From: Pseudomonadota bacterium
GTDB lineage: Bacteria > Myxococcota > Bradymonadia > UBA4248
Length of the DNA stretch: 10,431 bases
Direction of reading: 5' to 3'
Assembly (NCBI GenBank): GCA_017629415.1
Contig: JAGBXG010000395.1
Location: 1 to 10,431, forward strand
Part shown: positions 1 to 6,260 of the stretch, piece after piece
Layout of the letters: each line of letters starts with the position of its first letter
Numbering within the stretch: position 1 is the stretch's first letter
The notes under the pieces: generated by a model
What the model was told of the DNA's origin: nothing
The model's input: only the letters and a program-made list of their open reading frames with translations
Databases searched by the model: none
Made by a program: the position numbers and the translations under genes

Positions 1-234
1 GAGTTCGATGAGTTCTTCGCAGACAATGGCTGCCGAGGGACCGCCCATGCCTGTCGTTTGAATGCTCACGGGCATGCCTTCGAAAGTGCCTGTGTAACCA
101 AACATCTGGCGGTAATCGGTGGTGCATTGAGCATCAGTTAAAATATTTTCCGCAATCCATTTGGCACGATTGGGATCACCAGGCAAAAAAACAAGCGGAG
201 CAACAGAATTTTTACAGCGAACATGGATAGGCAT
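1..234 (-). CDS. deoD: Purine nucleoside phosphorylase, DeoD type (partial, N-terminal 78 residues)
   Basis: This minus-strand frame begins at ATG (234-232) with MPIHVRCKNSVAPLVFLPGDP and is still open at the window edge. Visible motifs are LPGDPNRAKWIAE (about residues 17-29), which carries the Gly-Asp-Pro-x-Arg phosphate-binding loop of hexameric purine nucleoside phosphorylases, then FGYTGTFEG (about 45-53) and TTGMGGPSAAIVCEELIEL at the cut end. Members of this family phosphorolyse purine nucleosides to the free base and ribose-1-phosphate in the cytoplasm (family knowledge). The frame stays open upstream of the ATG to a TAG, but there is no other ATG and the family's N-terminus matches a start at 234. 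A GAGAAAG stretch just upstream is a weak ribosome-binding site. The gene is divergent from a PfkB-family kinase, so a nucleoside-salvage link is possible but unproven. An MTA phosphorylase-like specificity cannot be excluded from this fragment. Confidence 0.9.
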   Translation of the reverse strand, partial: MPIHVRCKNSVAPLVFLPGDPNRAKWIAENILTDAQCTTDYRQMFGYTGTFEGMPVSIQTTGMGGPSAAIVCEELIEL

Positions 235-401
235 AACTTTCTCGCAAGGCTTGGGCACGATGACGACATCATAGAAACGACAGTCATGCGGTGCAATGAC
301 AAAACCGCTGAAATTTACAACCAAGTCAGGAAAAGACAAAAGTGCAAAATGCGATTTGTATCGTTTATATTGTGGAATGTAGGCAAATGTGGTAGTCTAT
401 T

Positions 402-429
402 TTGCCCTGTTATATCAAGGCTATATTGT
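402..429 (+). promoter_or_regulatory. Possible sigma70-type promoter of the PfkB-family kinase
   Basis: TTGCCC (402-407) and TATTGT (424-429) are separated by 16 bases and lie about 50 bases upstream of the kinase start. Each hexamer matches four of six consensus positions. The call rests on pattern alone. Confidence 0.3.
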
Positions 430-467
430 AACAGGCATCCCAATTAACATACAAAACAAGGCTATGC

Positions 468-473
468 GGAGGA
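468..473 (+). promoter_or_regulatory. Ribosome-binding site that sets the kinase start
   Basis: GGAGGA lies six bases before the ATG at 480. A TTG two codons earlier (474) would sit against this site, so ATG 480 is the better start. Confidence 0.75.
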
Positions 474-479
474 TTGAAG

Positions 480-1433
480 ATGTCTTCATCGGCTGGTTGT
501 AAAAAGACGCACGACACAGCGTCTTCGTTGATCGTTGTGGGTTCCATTGCACTGGATACGGTTTCTACGCCGTCGGCAGCAGACAGAATGGGATTAGGCG
601 GATCAGCGACGTATTTTTCGGCGGCAGCAGGACTTTTATGCTGTCCACAGGTCATTGCTGTTCTTGGCGAAGATTTTGACCGTTCACAACTCGATTTCTT
701 AGTCGAACGCGGTGTTGATCTTTCAACGGTTTACACCAAAAAAGGCAAAACGTTCCATTGGCAAGGGACTTATGGCGAAGAATTGGGAGAAGCCACAACA
801 CTTCGTACCGATCTGAATGTCTTTGCCGATTTTGAACCCCAGCTCAATGACAATCAAAAAGATTGTGATTTCCTGTTTTTGGCCAATATTTTGCCGGCAT
901 TGCAGCTCAAGGTCGTTGAACAATCTCGCGCCAAATTTGTAGCCGCCGACACGATGAATCTTTGGATCAATACGGAACGTGAAGATTTGATGAAAGTGCT
1001 CTCCAAGATCAACCTTCTCGTTTTAAATGAAGCCGAAGCTCAGCTTTTGAGCGGTGAAAAAGCGATTGTTGCAGCCGCTAAAAAAATCCAGACAATGGGC
1101 CCCCAGACAGTTGTCATTAAACGCGGCTGTTTTGGCGCATTTATGATGCATCATGATCGCATTTTCTCGTGTCCGGCATTTCCGACACAGTCCATTATTG
1201 ATCCGACAGGCTGCGGTGACACATTTGCCGGCGGCTTGATGGGAACATTGGCACGTCATGGCGAAGTCACCGATGAAGTTTTACGCGAAGGCATCGTCGT
1301 GGGAACAGCTTTGGCCAGCTTTACGATTGAAGGCTATAGTCTGGACGGCCTCAAAAATGCCACCGTCGAAAAATTACGCAAACGTTATGCCCAGGTCATT
1401 GAAATGACCCAATTTGGCGCACTGGACATGTAA
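480..1433 (+). CDS. PfkB/ribokinase-family carbohydrate or nucleoside kinase
   Basis: The product is 317 residues, a normal length for the family. PfkB-family enzymes phosphorylate sugars or nucleosides with ATP in the cytoplasm. An N-terminal beta strand, LIVVGSIALDTV (residues 17-28), leads to the substrate-side GGSATYFS (40-47). The C-terminal family signature DPTGCGDTFAGG spans residues 241-252, with the catalytic-base Asp at 247. The usual TGAGD here reads TGCGD, a mild variation. VLNEAEAQLL and VVIKRGCFGAF are typical of the ribokinase fold. The start is ATG 480, placed by GGAGGA at 468-473. The neighbour is a divergent purine nucleoside phosphorylase, which would fit a nucleoside or ribose substrate, but the sequence does not settle specificity. 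The gene ends with TAA and is followed by inverted repeats rather than a clean terminator. Confidence 0.9.
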   Translation: MSSSAGCKKTHDTASSLIVVGSIALDTVSTPSAADRMGLGGSATYFSAAAGLLCCPQVIAVLGEDFDRSQLDFLVERGVDLSTVYTKKGKTFHWQGTYGEELGEATTLRTDLNVFADFEPQLNDNQKDCDFLFLANILPALQLKVVEQSRAKFVAADTMNLWINTEREDLMKVLSKINLLVLNEAEAQLLSGEKAIVAAAKKIQTMGPQTVVIKRGCFGAFMMHHDRIFSCPAFPTQSIIDPTGCGDTFAGGLMGTLARHGEVTDEVLREGIVVGTALASFTIEGYSLDGLKNATVEKLRKRYAQVIEMTQFGALDM

Positions 1434-1452
1434 TCGTATGTCAAAAAACTTG

Positions 1453-1508
1453 TGCTTGTCTTGAATGTTCTTGTGTTCATGCAGAAATGCAGTTTCGAAT
1501 GACAAGCA
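1453..1508 (+). repeat. Inverted repeat downstream of the kinase, weak terminator candidate
   Basis: TGCTTGTC (1453-1460) and GACAAGCA (1501-1508) are perfect 8-base inverted arms with a 40-base loop. A small TGCA-GAAA-TGCA hairpin lies within the loop. Eight bases further on is a T7 run (1517-1523). The long loop and the gap before the T run make termination uncertain. Confidence 0.4.
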
Positions 1509-1516
1509 TAGGTTCC

Positions 1517-1598
1517 TTTTTTTGTTTGCGCGTATGCAATAGCGCAAACCGCGCAGCGTATGCCGGACGTCAGACCGGCATAGCGCGCTAAAAAAAAA
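1517..1598. repeat. Double-hairpin palindromic element flanked by T7 and A9 tracts
   Basis: Two adjacent perfect hairpins are present. GTTTGCGC (1524-1531) pairs with GCGCAAAC (1542-1549) across a 10-base loop. TATGCCGG (1559-1566) pairs with CCGGCATA (1575-1582) across an 8-base loop. A T7 run (1517-1523) precedes them and an A9 run (1590-1598) follows, so the outer tracts could also pair, together with GCGCG (1528-1532) and CGCGC (1584-1588). Because the T run precedes the hairpins on both strands, this is not a standard rho-independent terminator in either direction. It may be a cruciform-forming or REP-like intergenic element. Confidence 0.6.
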
Positions 1599-1633
1599 GA
1601 TATGAAAAGATACAAAAATAGACTGGCATTTCT

Positions 1634-1664
1634 TTAACAAAAGATATTGTTTTTGTGATAGAAT
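1634..1664 (+). promoter_or_regulatory. Possible promoter of pilB
   Basis: TTAACA (1634-1639) and TAGAAT (1659-1664) resemble sigma70 hexamers, but the 19-base spacer is long. They lie in an AT-rich stretch about 75 bases before the pilB ATG. The call is weak. Confidence 0.25.
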
Positions 1665-1725
1665 AATACGCCCTTTTTGTATGGGTTTATCTCAACAGCT
1701 TTTTCATCAATTTTATCCTGACAAC

Positions 1726-1730
1726 GAGGA
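1726..1730 (+). promoter_or_regulatory. Ribosome-binding site of pilB
   Basis: GAGGA lies six bases before ATG 1737 and supports that start. The encoded N-terminus, MSLKEQRLGELLLRSQ, matches the family's beginning. Confidence 0.7.
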
Positions 1731-1736
1731 AACGTT

Positions 1737-3473
1737 ATGTCTCTTAAAGAGCAAAGACTTGGTGAATTGTTGCTCCGCAGCCAGATCGTTACTGGTGCGC
1801 AGCTTGAAGCAGCTCGCAATGAACAGCGTAAAGCCGGTGGTCGTCTTTCCGGACAGCTGACAAAGCTTGGATTTGTTCGCGAGCAGGATATGACGAATTT
1901 CCTGAGTCGTCAGTTTGGTGTACCGTCCGTACATCTCGAAGATTTGCCCGGTATTCCCGAAGAATTTTTGAAGCTGATTCCGCGCGATAAAGCTATCAAG
2001 CACATGTGTCTGCCGATTAACCGCGTGGCACAAACACTTGTCGTAGCCATGAGCGATCCGACCGATATGTTCGCCATCGACGATTTGAAATTCATGACAG
2101 GCTTCAATATCGAAGTTGTTGTGGCCGGCGAACAGTCCATTATGGCTGCTATCGAAAAGTACTATGCCAAAAAAGCCGCGCCTATGGCTCAAGAAGAAGA
2201 TGGTGATTTTTCGCTTCAAGGCTTGGACGGCTTCGAACTCGACGACATCGAGTATGGCGATGATGAAGAAAGCGTCAATGCCGTTGACCTGCAAAATATG
2301 GCGGAAGAGGCGCCGGTTGTCCGTCTCGTAAACGCGATTCTGGTCGATGCCATTAAAAATAATTGCTCCGATATTCACATGGAGTCATACGAAAAGATGA
2401 TGCGCGTGCGTTTCCGCATCGACGGCGTTTTGAAAGAAGTCATGCGCCCGCCTTTGAAACTGCGTAACGCCATCGTCAGCCGTATCAAGATTATGTCCAA
2501 CCTCGACATCGCCGAACGCCGTCTGCCCCAGGACGGTCGTATTAAACTGAAACTTGGCGGCGGCCGTGAAATGGACTTCCGTGTTTCAATTTTGCCGACC
2601 CTGTTCGGCGAAAAAGTCGTTATGCGTCTGCTCGATAAATCCAACCTGCAGCTCGACATGACCAAACTCGGTTTTGAACCCAAAGCACTTTCTGACTTTA
2701 AAGAAGCTATCCACCGTCCTTACGGCATGGTTCTGGTTACAGGTCCTACGGGTTCCGGTAAAACGACGACCCTGTACTCGGCACTCAGCGAACTCAATCA
2801 GGTCACCGAAAATATTTCGACGGCTGAAGACCCTGTCGAATTCAACCTTGCTGGTATCAACCAGGTTCAAATGCACGATGCCATCGGCCTGAACTTCGCC
2901 GCCGCGCTGCGCAGCTTCCTCCGCCAAGACCCTGACATCATCATGGTCGGCGAGATTCGTGACTTCGAAACGGCAGAAATCGCGGTCAAATCCGCTTTGA
3001 CGGGTCACATGGTTTTGAGTACACTGCATACAAACGATGCACCCTCCACCATCAGTCGTCTGCTCAACATGGGTATCGAACCGTTCCTCGTCACGAGCTC
3101 GGTCAACCTGATTCTGGCCCAACGTCTTGCCCGTAAACTTTGTCAGCACTGAAAAGTCGAAGTGCATCCCGATCCCGAAGCACTCCGCAATGCTCAGATG
3201 CCCGAAGATAAAATCCCCGGCGCCCGCGTGTTTGAACCCGGCCCCGGCTGCGACAAATGCAACAACGGTTTCAAAGGCCGTATCGCTCTTTACGAAGTCA
3301 TGGTGTTCGGCGAAGAACTGAAATCCGCCGTTCTCCAGGGGTATTCGACAGCCGAACTTAAAGCTGAAGCCATTCGCATGGGCATGCAAACCCTCCGTAT
3401 GGCCGGCTTGAACAAAGTTCTCGAAGGCACGACGTGCGTCTCTGAAATCCTCCGCGTTACCGCGCCAGACTGA
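1737..3473 (+). CDS. pilB: Type IV pilus assembly ATPase PilB, reading frame interrupted by in-frame TGA (codon 472)
   Basis: PilB is the cytoplasmic hexameric motor that powers pilus extension. An N-terminal MshEN/T2SSE_N-type domain (about residues 1-145, RLGELLLRSQ, VAMSDPTDMFAIDDLKFMTG) is followed by an acidic linker (about 150-190) and the ATPase core. The core shows Walker A GPTGSGKTT (336-344, Lys342), the Asp box AEDPVE (363-368), Walker B PDIIMVGEIRD (399-409, Glu406) and the His box LHTND (430-434). Codon 472 is TGA. The same frame then continues without another stop through KVEVHPDPEALRNAQM, GPGCDKCNNGFKGRIALYEVM and a typical C-terminal ILRVTAPD to TGA 3471-3473. Read through, it is 578 codons, close to the usual PilB size. 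The TGA occupies the second Cys of the first CxxC of the zinc motif: C469-x2-X472, then C505-x2-C508. If translation stops there, the product is 471 residues and lacks the zinc/C-terminal domain. Selenocysteine, nonsense mutation and sequencing error are all possible. A GspE-type secretion ATPase is less likely. Confidence 0.88.
3150..3152 (+). other. In-frame TGA at a conserved cysteine position of PilB (candidate selenocysteine codon)
   Basis: The local reading is KLCQH-TGA-KVEV. PilB/GspE relatives have Cys here, as in a C-x2-C followed by about 30 residues and another C-x2-C. The remaining three cysteines are present (469, 505, 508). TGA differs from both Cys codons by one base. Recoding as selenocysteine would restore a four-ligand site. 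Confidence 0.45.
3158..3187 (+). promoter_or_regulatory. Hairpin just after the internal TGA, imperfect SECIS candidate
   Basis: CGAAGTGC (3158-3165) pairs with GCACTCCG (3180-3187) with one A-C mismatch. U3167-A3178 and C3168-G3177 can extend the stem, leaving the loop at 3169-3176. The loop begins 16 bases after the TGA, in the range known for bacterial SECIS elements. However, it lacks the usual G in the first two loop positions. AGCACT also occurs at 3145-3150 and can pair with AGTGC (3161-3165) as a competing hairpin. Confidence 0.25.
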
Positions 3474-3492
3474 TCGTTATCTCTTTTGTGGA

Positions 3493-3524
3493 CGCGCTAT
3501 CCTGCCCTTCGGGCACGATACGCG
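3493..3524 (+). repeat. GC-rich hairpin after pilB
   Basis: TGCCC (3503-3507) pairs with GGGCA (3511-3515) around a TTC loop. TATC/GATA (3498-3501/3517-3520) and CGCG/CGCG (3493-3496/3521-3524) extend the stem with a bulged C3497 and a C-C mismatch. It has no T tract of its own and sits directly in front of the terminator. Confidence 0.6.
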
Positions 3525-3532
3525 CTTCTTGC

Positions 3533-3569
3533 GCGGTCTATGGCCTTTGGCCATACGACCGCTTTTTTT
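3533..3569 (+). terminator. Intrinsic terminator of pilB
   Basis: GCGGTC-TATGGCC (3533-3545), loop TTT, GGCCATA-c-GACCGC (3549-3562) form a 13-base-pair stem with one bulged C. It is followed at once by T7 (3563-3569) and further Ts. This is a textbook rho-independent terminator. Confidence 0.9.
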
Positions 3570-3595
3570 ATTTTCTTGACCTATTCTGAAGACCG

Positions 3596-5800
3596 ATGAA
3601 AACGCGTACATTGCTTATGATTTCTTTATCTTTTCTGACCATGTCATGTGCCAAAGCACCCTCAGCTCCTGTTGAATCTGCAGCTGAAACTGCGGTTTCC
3701 GCACCCGTGGCCCCTGAAACATCGACAGCACCAGCCACACCCGAGCTTGCGGCGCATCCCGAGAACAACCCTGGCAACGATTTTGATGAACTTTGGGGAC
3801 AAAAAGTCGACGATCCTTACCGCTGGCTTGAGAATGCCGCCGACCCTGCCGTTCAGGACTGGATGAAAGCCCAAGATGTCCGTGCCCGTGATTGGCTCAA
3901 ACAGCTGCCGACGCGTGACAACTATGTCAAAAGTTTGTCCAATTTGCTCTATGTTCCCTCTATTTCAACGCCAAACGTGAAAAATGGTCGCGCTTTCTAC
4001 TTTGAACGCGGTGCACACGATGAAAAAAGTATCCTTTATGTCCGCGATTTGAATACGCCTGATGCACCCCCTCGCGTTTTGCTCGATCCCAATAAACTGT
4101 CTGCAGATGGTTCAATCGCCATTGGCAATATTTTTCCTACTTCAGACGGAAAACTGATGGCTTATACCCTCAAACCGAATAATGCCGATCAGGCTGTACT
4201 CTATGTGATGAACGTCGATACCGGCGAAAATTTGCCAGACAAGATCGAAGCCGCCCGTTATGCTCATCCTTTTTGGCTCAAGGATAACAGCGGTTTTTAT
4301 TACACGCATTTCCCCATTGATCCCGCCATTCCTGTCGATGCGCGCCCGGGCAAAACCGATATCCGTTTCCATGCCATAGGCACCCCCGAAAGCGACGACA
4401 AAGTGTTGATTGATGCCCTCAATGATGCCACCAAATTCCATGACGTTTACTTGTCGGAAGATACGCGCTGGCTCAAATATGCCATTCAGGATGGCTGGAA
4501 CGGCAATACACTGAAAATTCAGGATCGCATTGCAAAAAATACGCCCTGGGTTGAGCTGCCCACCAAACCCAATACGACATATATTCCGAAAATTATCGAT
4601 AATTTCCTCTATCTATATACAAACGATGGGGCACCGCGTTACAAAATCGTAAAAATCGATTTAAAATCTTCAACCCCAGATTTGTCAGAGAAAAATTGGC
4701 AAACTATTGTACCGGAATTTCCGGATCGCGTGATCGAACAATTCACCATTGCCGATAACAAACTTTTTGTCGTCAGCATTAAGGATGTCGTCAACTTGCT
4801 CGATGTCTATGATTTAAACGGCAAACATCTGAAATCAATTGAACTGCCTGATTTGGGAACGTTGATGGGTATTTCAGGCACAAGTGATGCCGAATATCTG
4901 TATTTCAAATTTACTTCTTATAAACTGCCTGCCAGCGTCTATCGCCTGAATACCAAAACCCTTGAAGTCAGCATGTGGTCTGAAATCAAAACAACGGCCA
5001 AAACTGAAGATGTCATCAGCGAACAGCTTTTTGCAACATCCAAAGACGGCACCAAAGTGCCGATGTTTGTCTTGCGCCACAAAGATACGCCGTTAGATGG
5101 GACTGCCAAAACGATGATCTATGGTTACGGCGGTTTCAATGTGGCCATTACTCCTGCATTTAATGCCACAGCACATGCCTGGGTGGAACAAGGCGGCATT
5201 TATGTCTTTTCTGTGCTTCGCGGCGGCTCTGAATATGGTGAAACATGGCATCAGGATGGCATGAAGTTGAAAAAACAAAATGTTTTTGATGATTATTATG
5301 CCGTGGCAGAACATTTGATTGCCAACAAATATACGCGAAGTGAATCTCTGGCAGCCTATGGCGGTTCAAACGGCGGCTTGCTTGTCGGCGCGGCTTTGAC
5401 ACAGCGTCCTGATCTGTATGGTGCAATCGTCTGTGCTGTGCCTTTGCTTGATATGGTCCGCTATCAAATGTTCGGTTCCGGACGCACCTGGATTGGTGAA
5501 TACGGCAGTGTCGAAAACAGTGAAGAAGAGTTCAAAGCCATTCGAGCCTATTCGCCGTATTCAAACGTCAAACAAACGGCTTATCCTTCAGTACTTTTCT
5601 TAGGGGCGGACAGCGATGATCGCGTGGATCCCATGCATGCGCGAAAAATGACAGCCATCATACAAGATTCAACGACTTCGGATGCCCCGGTTCTGTTGCG
5701 TATCGAAAAAAATGCCGGACATGGCGGTGCTGACTTAACTGCCCAAAACATCGAAAAATTTGCCGATGTCTTTGCCTATTTGCAGCAAGTTTTGAAATAA
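3596..5800 (+). CDS. Prolyl oligopeptidase (S9A family), predicted lipoprotein
   Basis: The 734-residue product starts with a signal peptide ending LTMSC, so Cys18 is the likely lipid-modified residue (Thr at -3 is slightly atypical). An Ala/Pro/Thr-rich linker runs to about residue 55. The S9A N-terminal motif follows, VDDPYRWLENAADPAVQDWM (about 72-91), then a beta-propeller region to about 450 and a C-terminal alpha/beta-hydrolase domain. The nucleophile lies in GGSNGG (Ser591), the acid in SDDRVDP (Asp674 or Asp675) and the His in NAGHGG (His709), so the triad appears intact. The family cleaves short peptides after proline. Lipidation places it in the envelope, facing the periplasm or the outside. 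The Shine-Dalgarno is weak (GAAGA). The gene starts only 26 bases after the pilB terminator, so its promoter may overlap that hairpin (TTGGCC 3547-3552, TATTTT 3569-3574, 16-base spacer). It ends with TAA, followed by a long palindrome. Confidence 0.95.
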   Translation: MKTRTLLMISLSFLTMSCAKAPSAPVESAAETAVSAPVAPETSTAPATPELAAHPENNPGNDFDELWGQKVDDPYRWLENAADPAVQDWMKAQDVRARDWLKQLPTRDNYVKSLSNLLYVPSISTPNVKNGRAFYFERGAHDEKSILYVRDLNTPDAPPRVLLDPNKLSADGSIAIGNIFPTSDGKLMAYTLKPNNADQAVLYVMNVDTGENLPDKIEAARYAHPFWLKDNSGFYYTHFPIDPAIPVDARPGKTDIRFHAIGTPESDDKVLIDALNDATKFHDVYLSEDTRWLKYAIQDGWNGNTLKIQDRIAKNTPWVELPTKPNTTYIPKIIDNFLYLYTNDGAPRYKIVKIDLKSSTPDLSEKNWQTIVPEFPDRVIEQFTIADNKLFVVSIKDVVNLLDVYDLNGKHLKSIELPDLGTLMGISGTSDAEYLYFKFTSYKLPASVYRLNTKTLEVSMWSEIKTTAKTEDVISEQLFATSKDGTKVPMFVLRHKDTPLDGTAKTMIYGYGGFNVAITPAFNATAHAWVEQGGIYVFSVLRGGSEYGETWHQDGMKLKKQNVFDDYYAVAEHLIANKYTRSESLAAYGGSNGGLLVGAALTQRPDLYGAIVCAVPLLDMVRYQMFGSGRTWIGEYGSVENSEEEFKAIRAYSPYSNVKQTAYPSVLFLGADSDDRVDPMHARKMTAIIQDSTTSDAPVLLRIEKNAGHGGADLTAQNIEKFADVFAYLQQVLK

Positions 5801-5864
5801 TTGTTTGGGGGGGCTCTGCCCCAAATCCCGCCGGGGCTTTGCCTCGGCCCCATTGGGCAGAGCC
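5801..5864. repeat. Nested GC-rich palindrome downstream of the oligopeptidase
   Basis: GGCTCTGCCC (5812-5821) and GGGCAGAGCC (5855-5864) are perfect 10-base inverted arms and can extend toward AAAT/ATT with a bulge. Inside, CCGGGGC (5831-5837) pairs with GCCTCGG (5841-5847) around TTT, using one G-U pair. A G7 run (5807-5813) precedes or overlaps the outer arm. No T tract follows, so it could be a non-canonical terminator or a member of a dispersed intergenic repeat family. Confidence 0.65.
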
Positions 5865-6060
5865 TAAACTACGCCCCTTGGAACCCACAATAGAATTGAC
5901 ATTTTTTGTAGATGAGCCAAGTACTGATAACTACTGTTTTTTTGAAAAAATAGCGACAACTCAAGTTTGCTTTGATGAACTTGGCTTGCCCCCTTTTCTT
6001 GAAGCCTCTTTGAAATTCATCCATGTAAAACCTGAAACTACATTAGGATTCAAGAAATGA
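5839..6060 (+). pseudogene. Possible gene remnant or very small unrecognised ORF
   Basis: A frame with no ATG runs from inside the palindrome to TGA 6058-6060. From a TTG at 5896 it would give about 54 residues that look moderately protein-like, including FFEKIATTQVCFDELGLPPF and FIHVKPETTLGFKK. There is no ribosome-binding site and I recognise no family. It could be the decayed 3' end of a lost gene or chance. Confidence 0.18.
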
Positions 6061-6260
6061 CATTTTTTCATAAAAGTCACGTTTGATTTGATTTTTAGTA
6101 TTTTATTTAAGTCATTTTATTGTAGATAACTTCTTGTTTTTGCCTCTCCAATTTGGTTTGGCATAAGTTTAACGCTTATACAGCGTTTTTTTAAAAAAGT
6201 ATTTTCATCAGATTTTTCCCCGAACTGGCTTTTTGTCAAAGTCGTGTCTAGGTTCTCCGC
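6061..6260. other. AT-rich intergenic stretch before the envelope operon
   Basis: This stretch is strongly AT-rich and holds no convincing gene. It contains a TGAC/GTCA imperfect hairpin (about 6057-6078), the hairpin with T7 at 6171-6192 and the likely promoter region of the downstream operon. TATACA (6177-6182) is a possible -10 box, but its -35 partner, TTGGTT (6153-6158), is poor. Confidence 0.5.
6171..6192 (+). terminator. Short terminator-like hairpin upstream of the propeller gene
   Basis: AACGCT (6171-6176), loop TATAC and AGCGTT (6182-6187) are followed by a T run ending at 6192. The stem is only six pairs. It could end transcription from the left or act as a leader attenuator for the operon that starts at 6261. 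Confidence 0.45.

Noticed and set aside
223..447. Plus-strand 74-codon frame before the kinase
   Set aside because: It begins inside the reverse-strand nucleoside phosphorylase, has no good ribosome-binding site and reads as low-quality protein.
1624..1640. Sigma54-type promoter before pilB (TGGCAT...)
   Set aside because: The -24 half is suggestive, but the required GC at -12 is missing at the right distance.
1713..2378. Minus-strand open frame of 221 codons opposite the pilB N-terminus
   Set aside because: Antisense to the MshEN-type domain, no ribosome-binding site and no family resemblance.
2586..3389. Long minus-strand open frame (267 codons) opposite pilB
   Set aside because: It lies wholly antisense to a clearly conserved ATPase and gives a His/Phe/Cys-rich sequence with no recognisable motif. 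It is a codon-bias shadow.
3150..3473. Genome-wide reassignment of TGA as a sense codon
   Set aside because: TGA 3471-3473 ends pilB exactly where the family ends, TGG is used freely for Trp, and the internal TGA sits at a Cys rather than a Trp or Gly position.
3162..3473. Separate small gene starting after the internal TGA
   Set aside because: It has no ATG at the junction and its content is the zinc/C-terminal domain of PilB in the same frame, so it is one gene rather than two.
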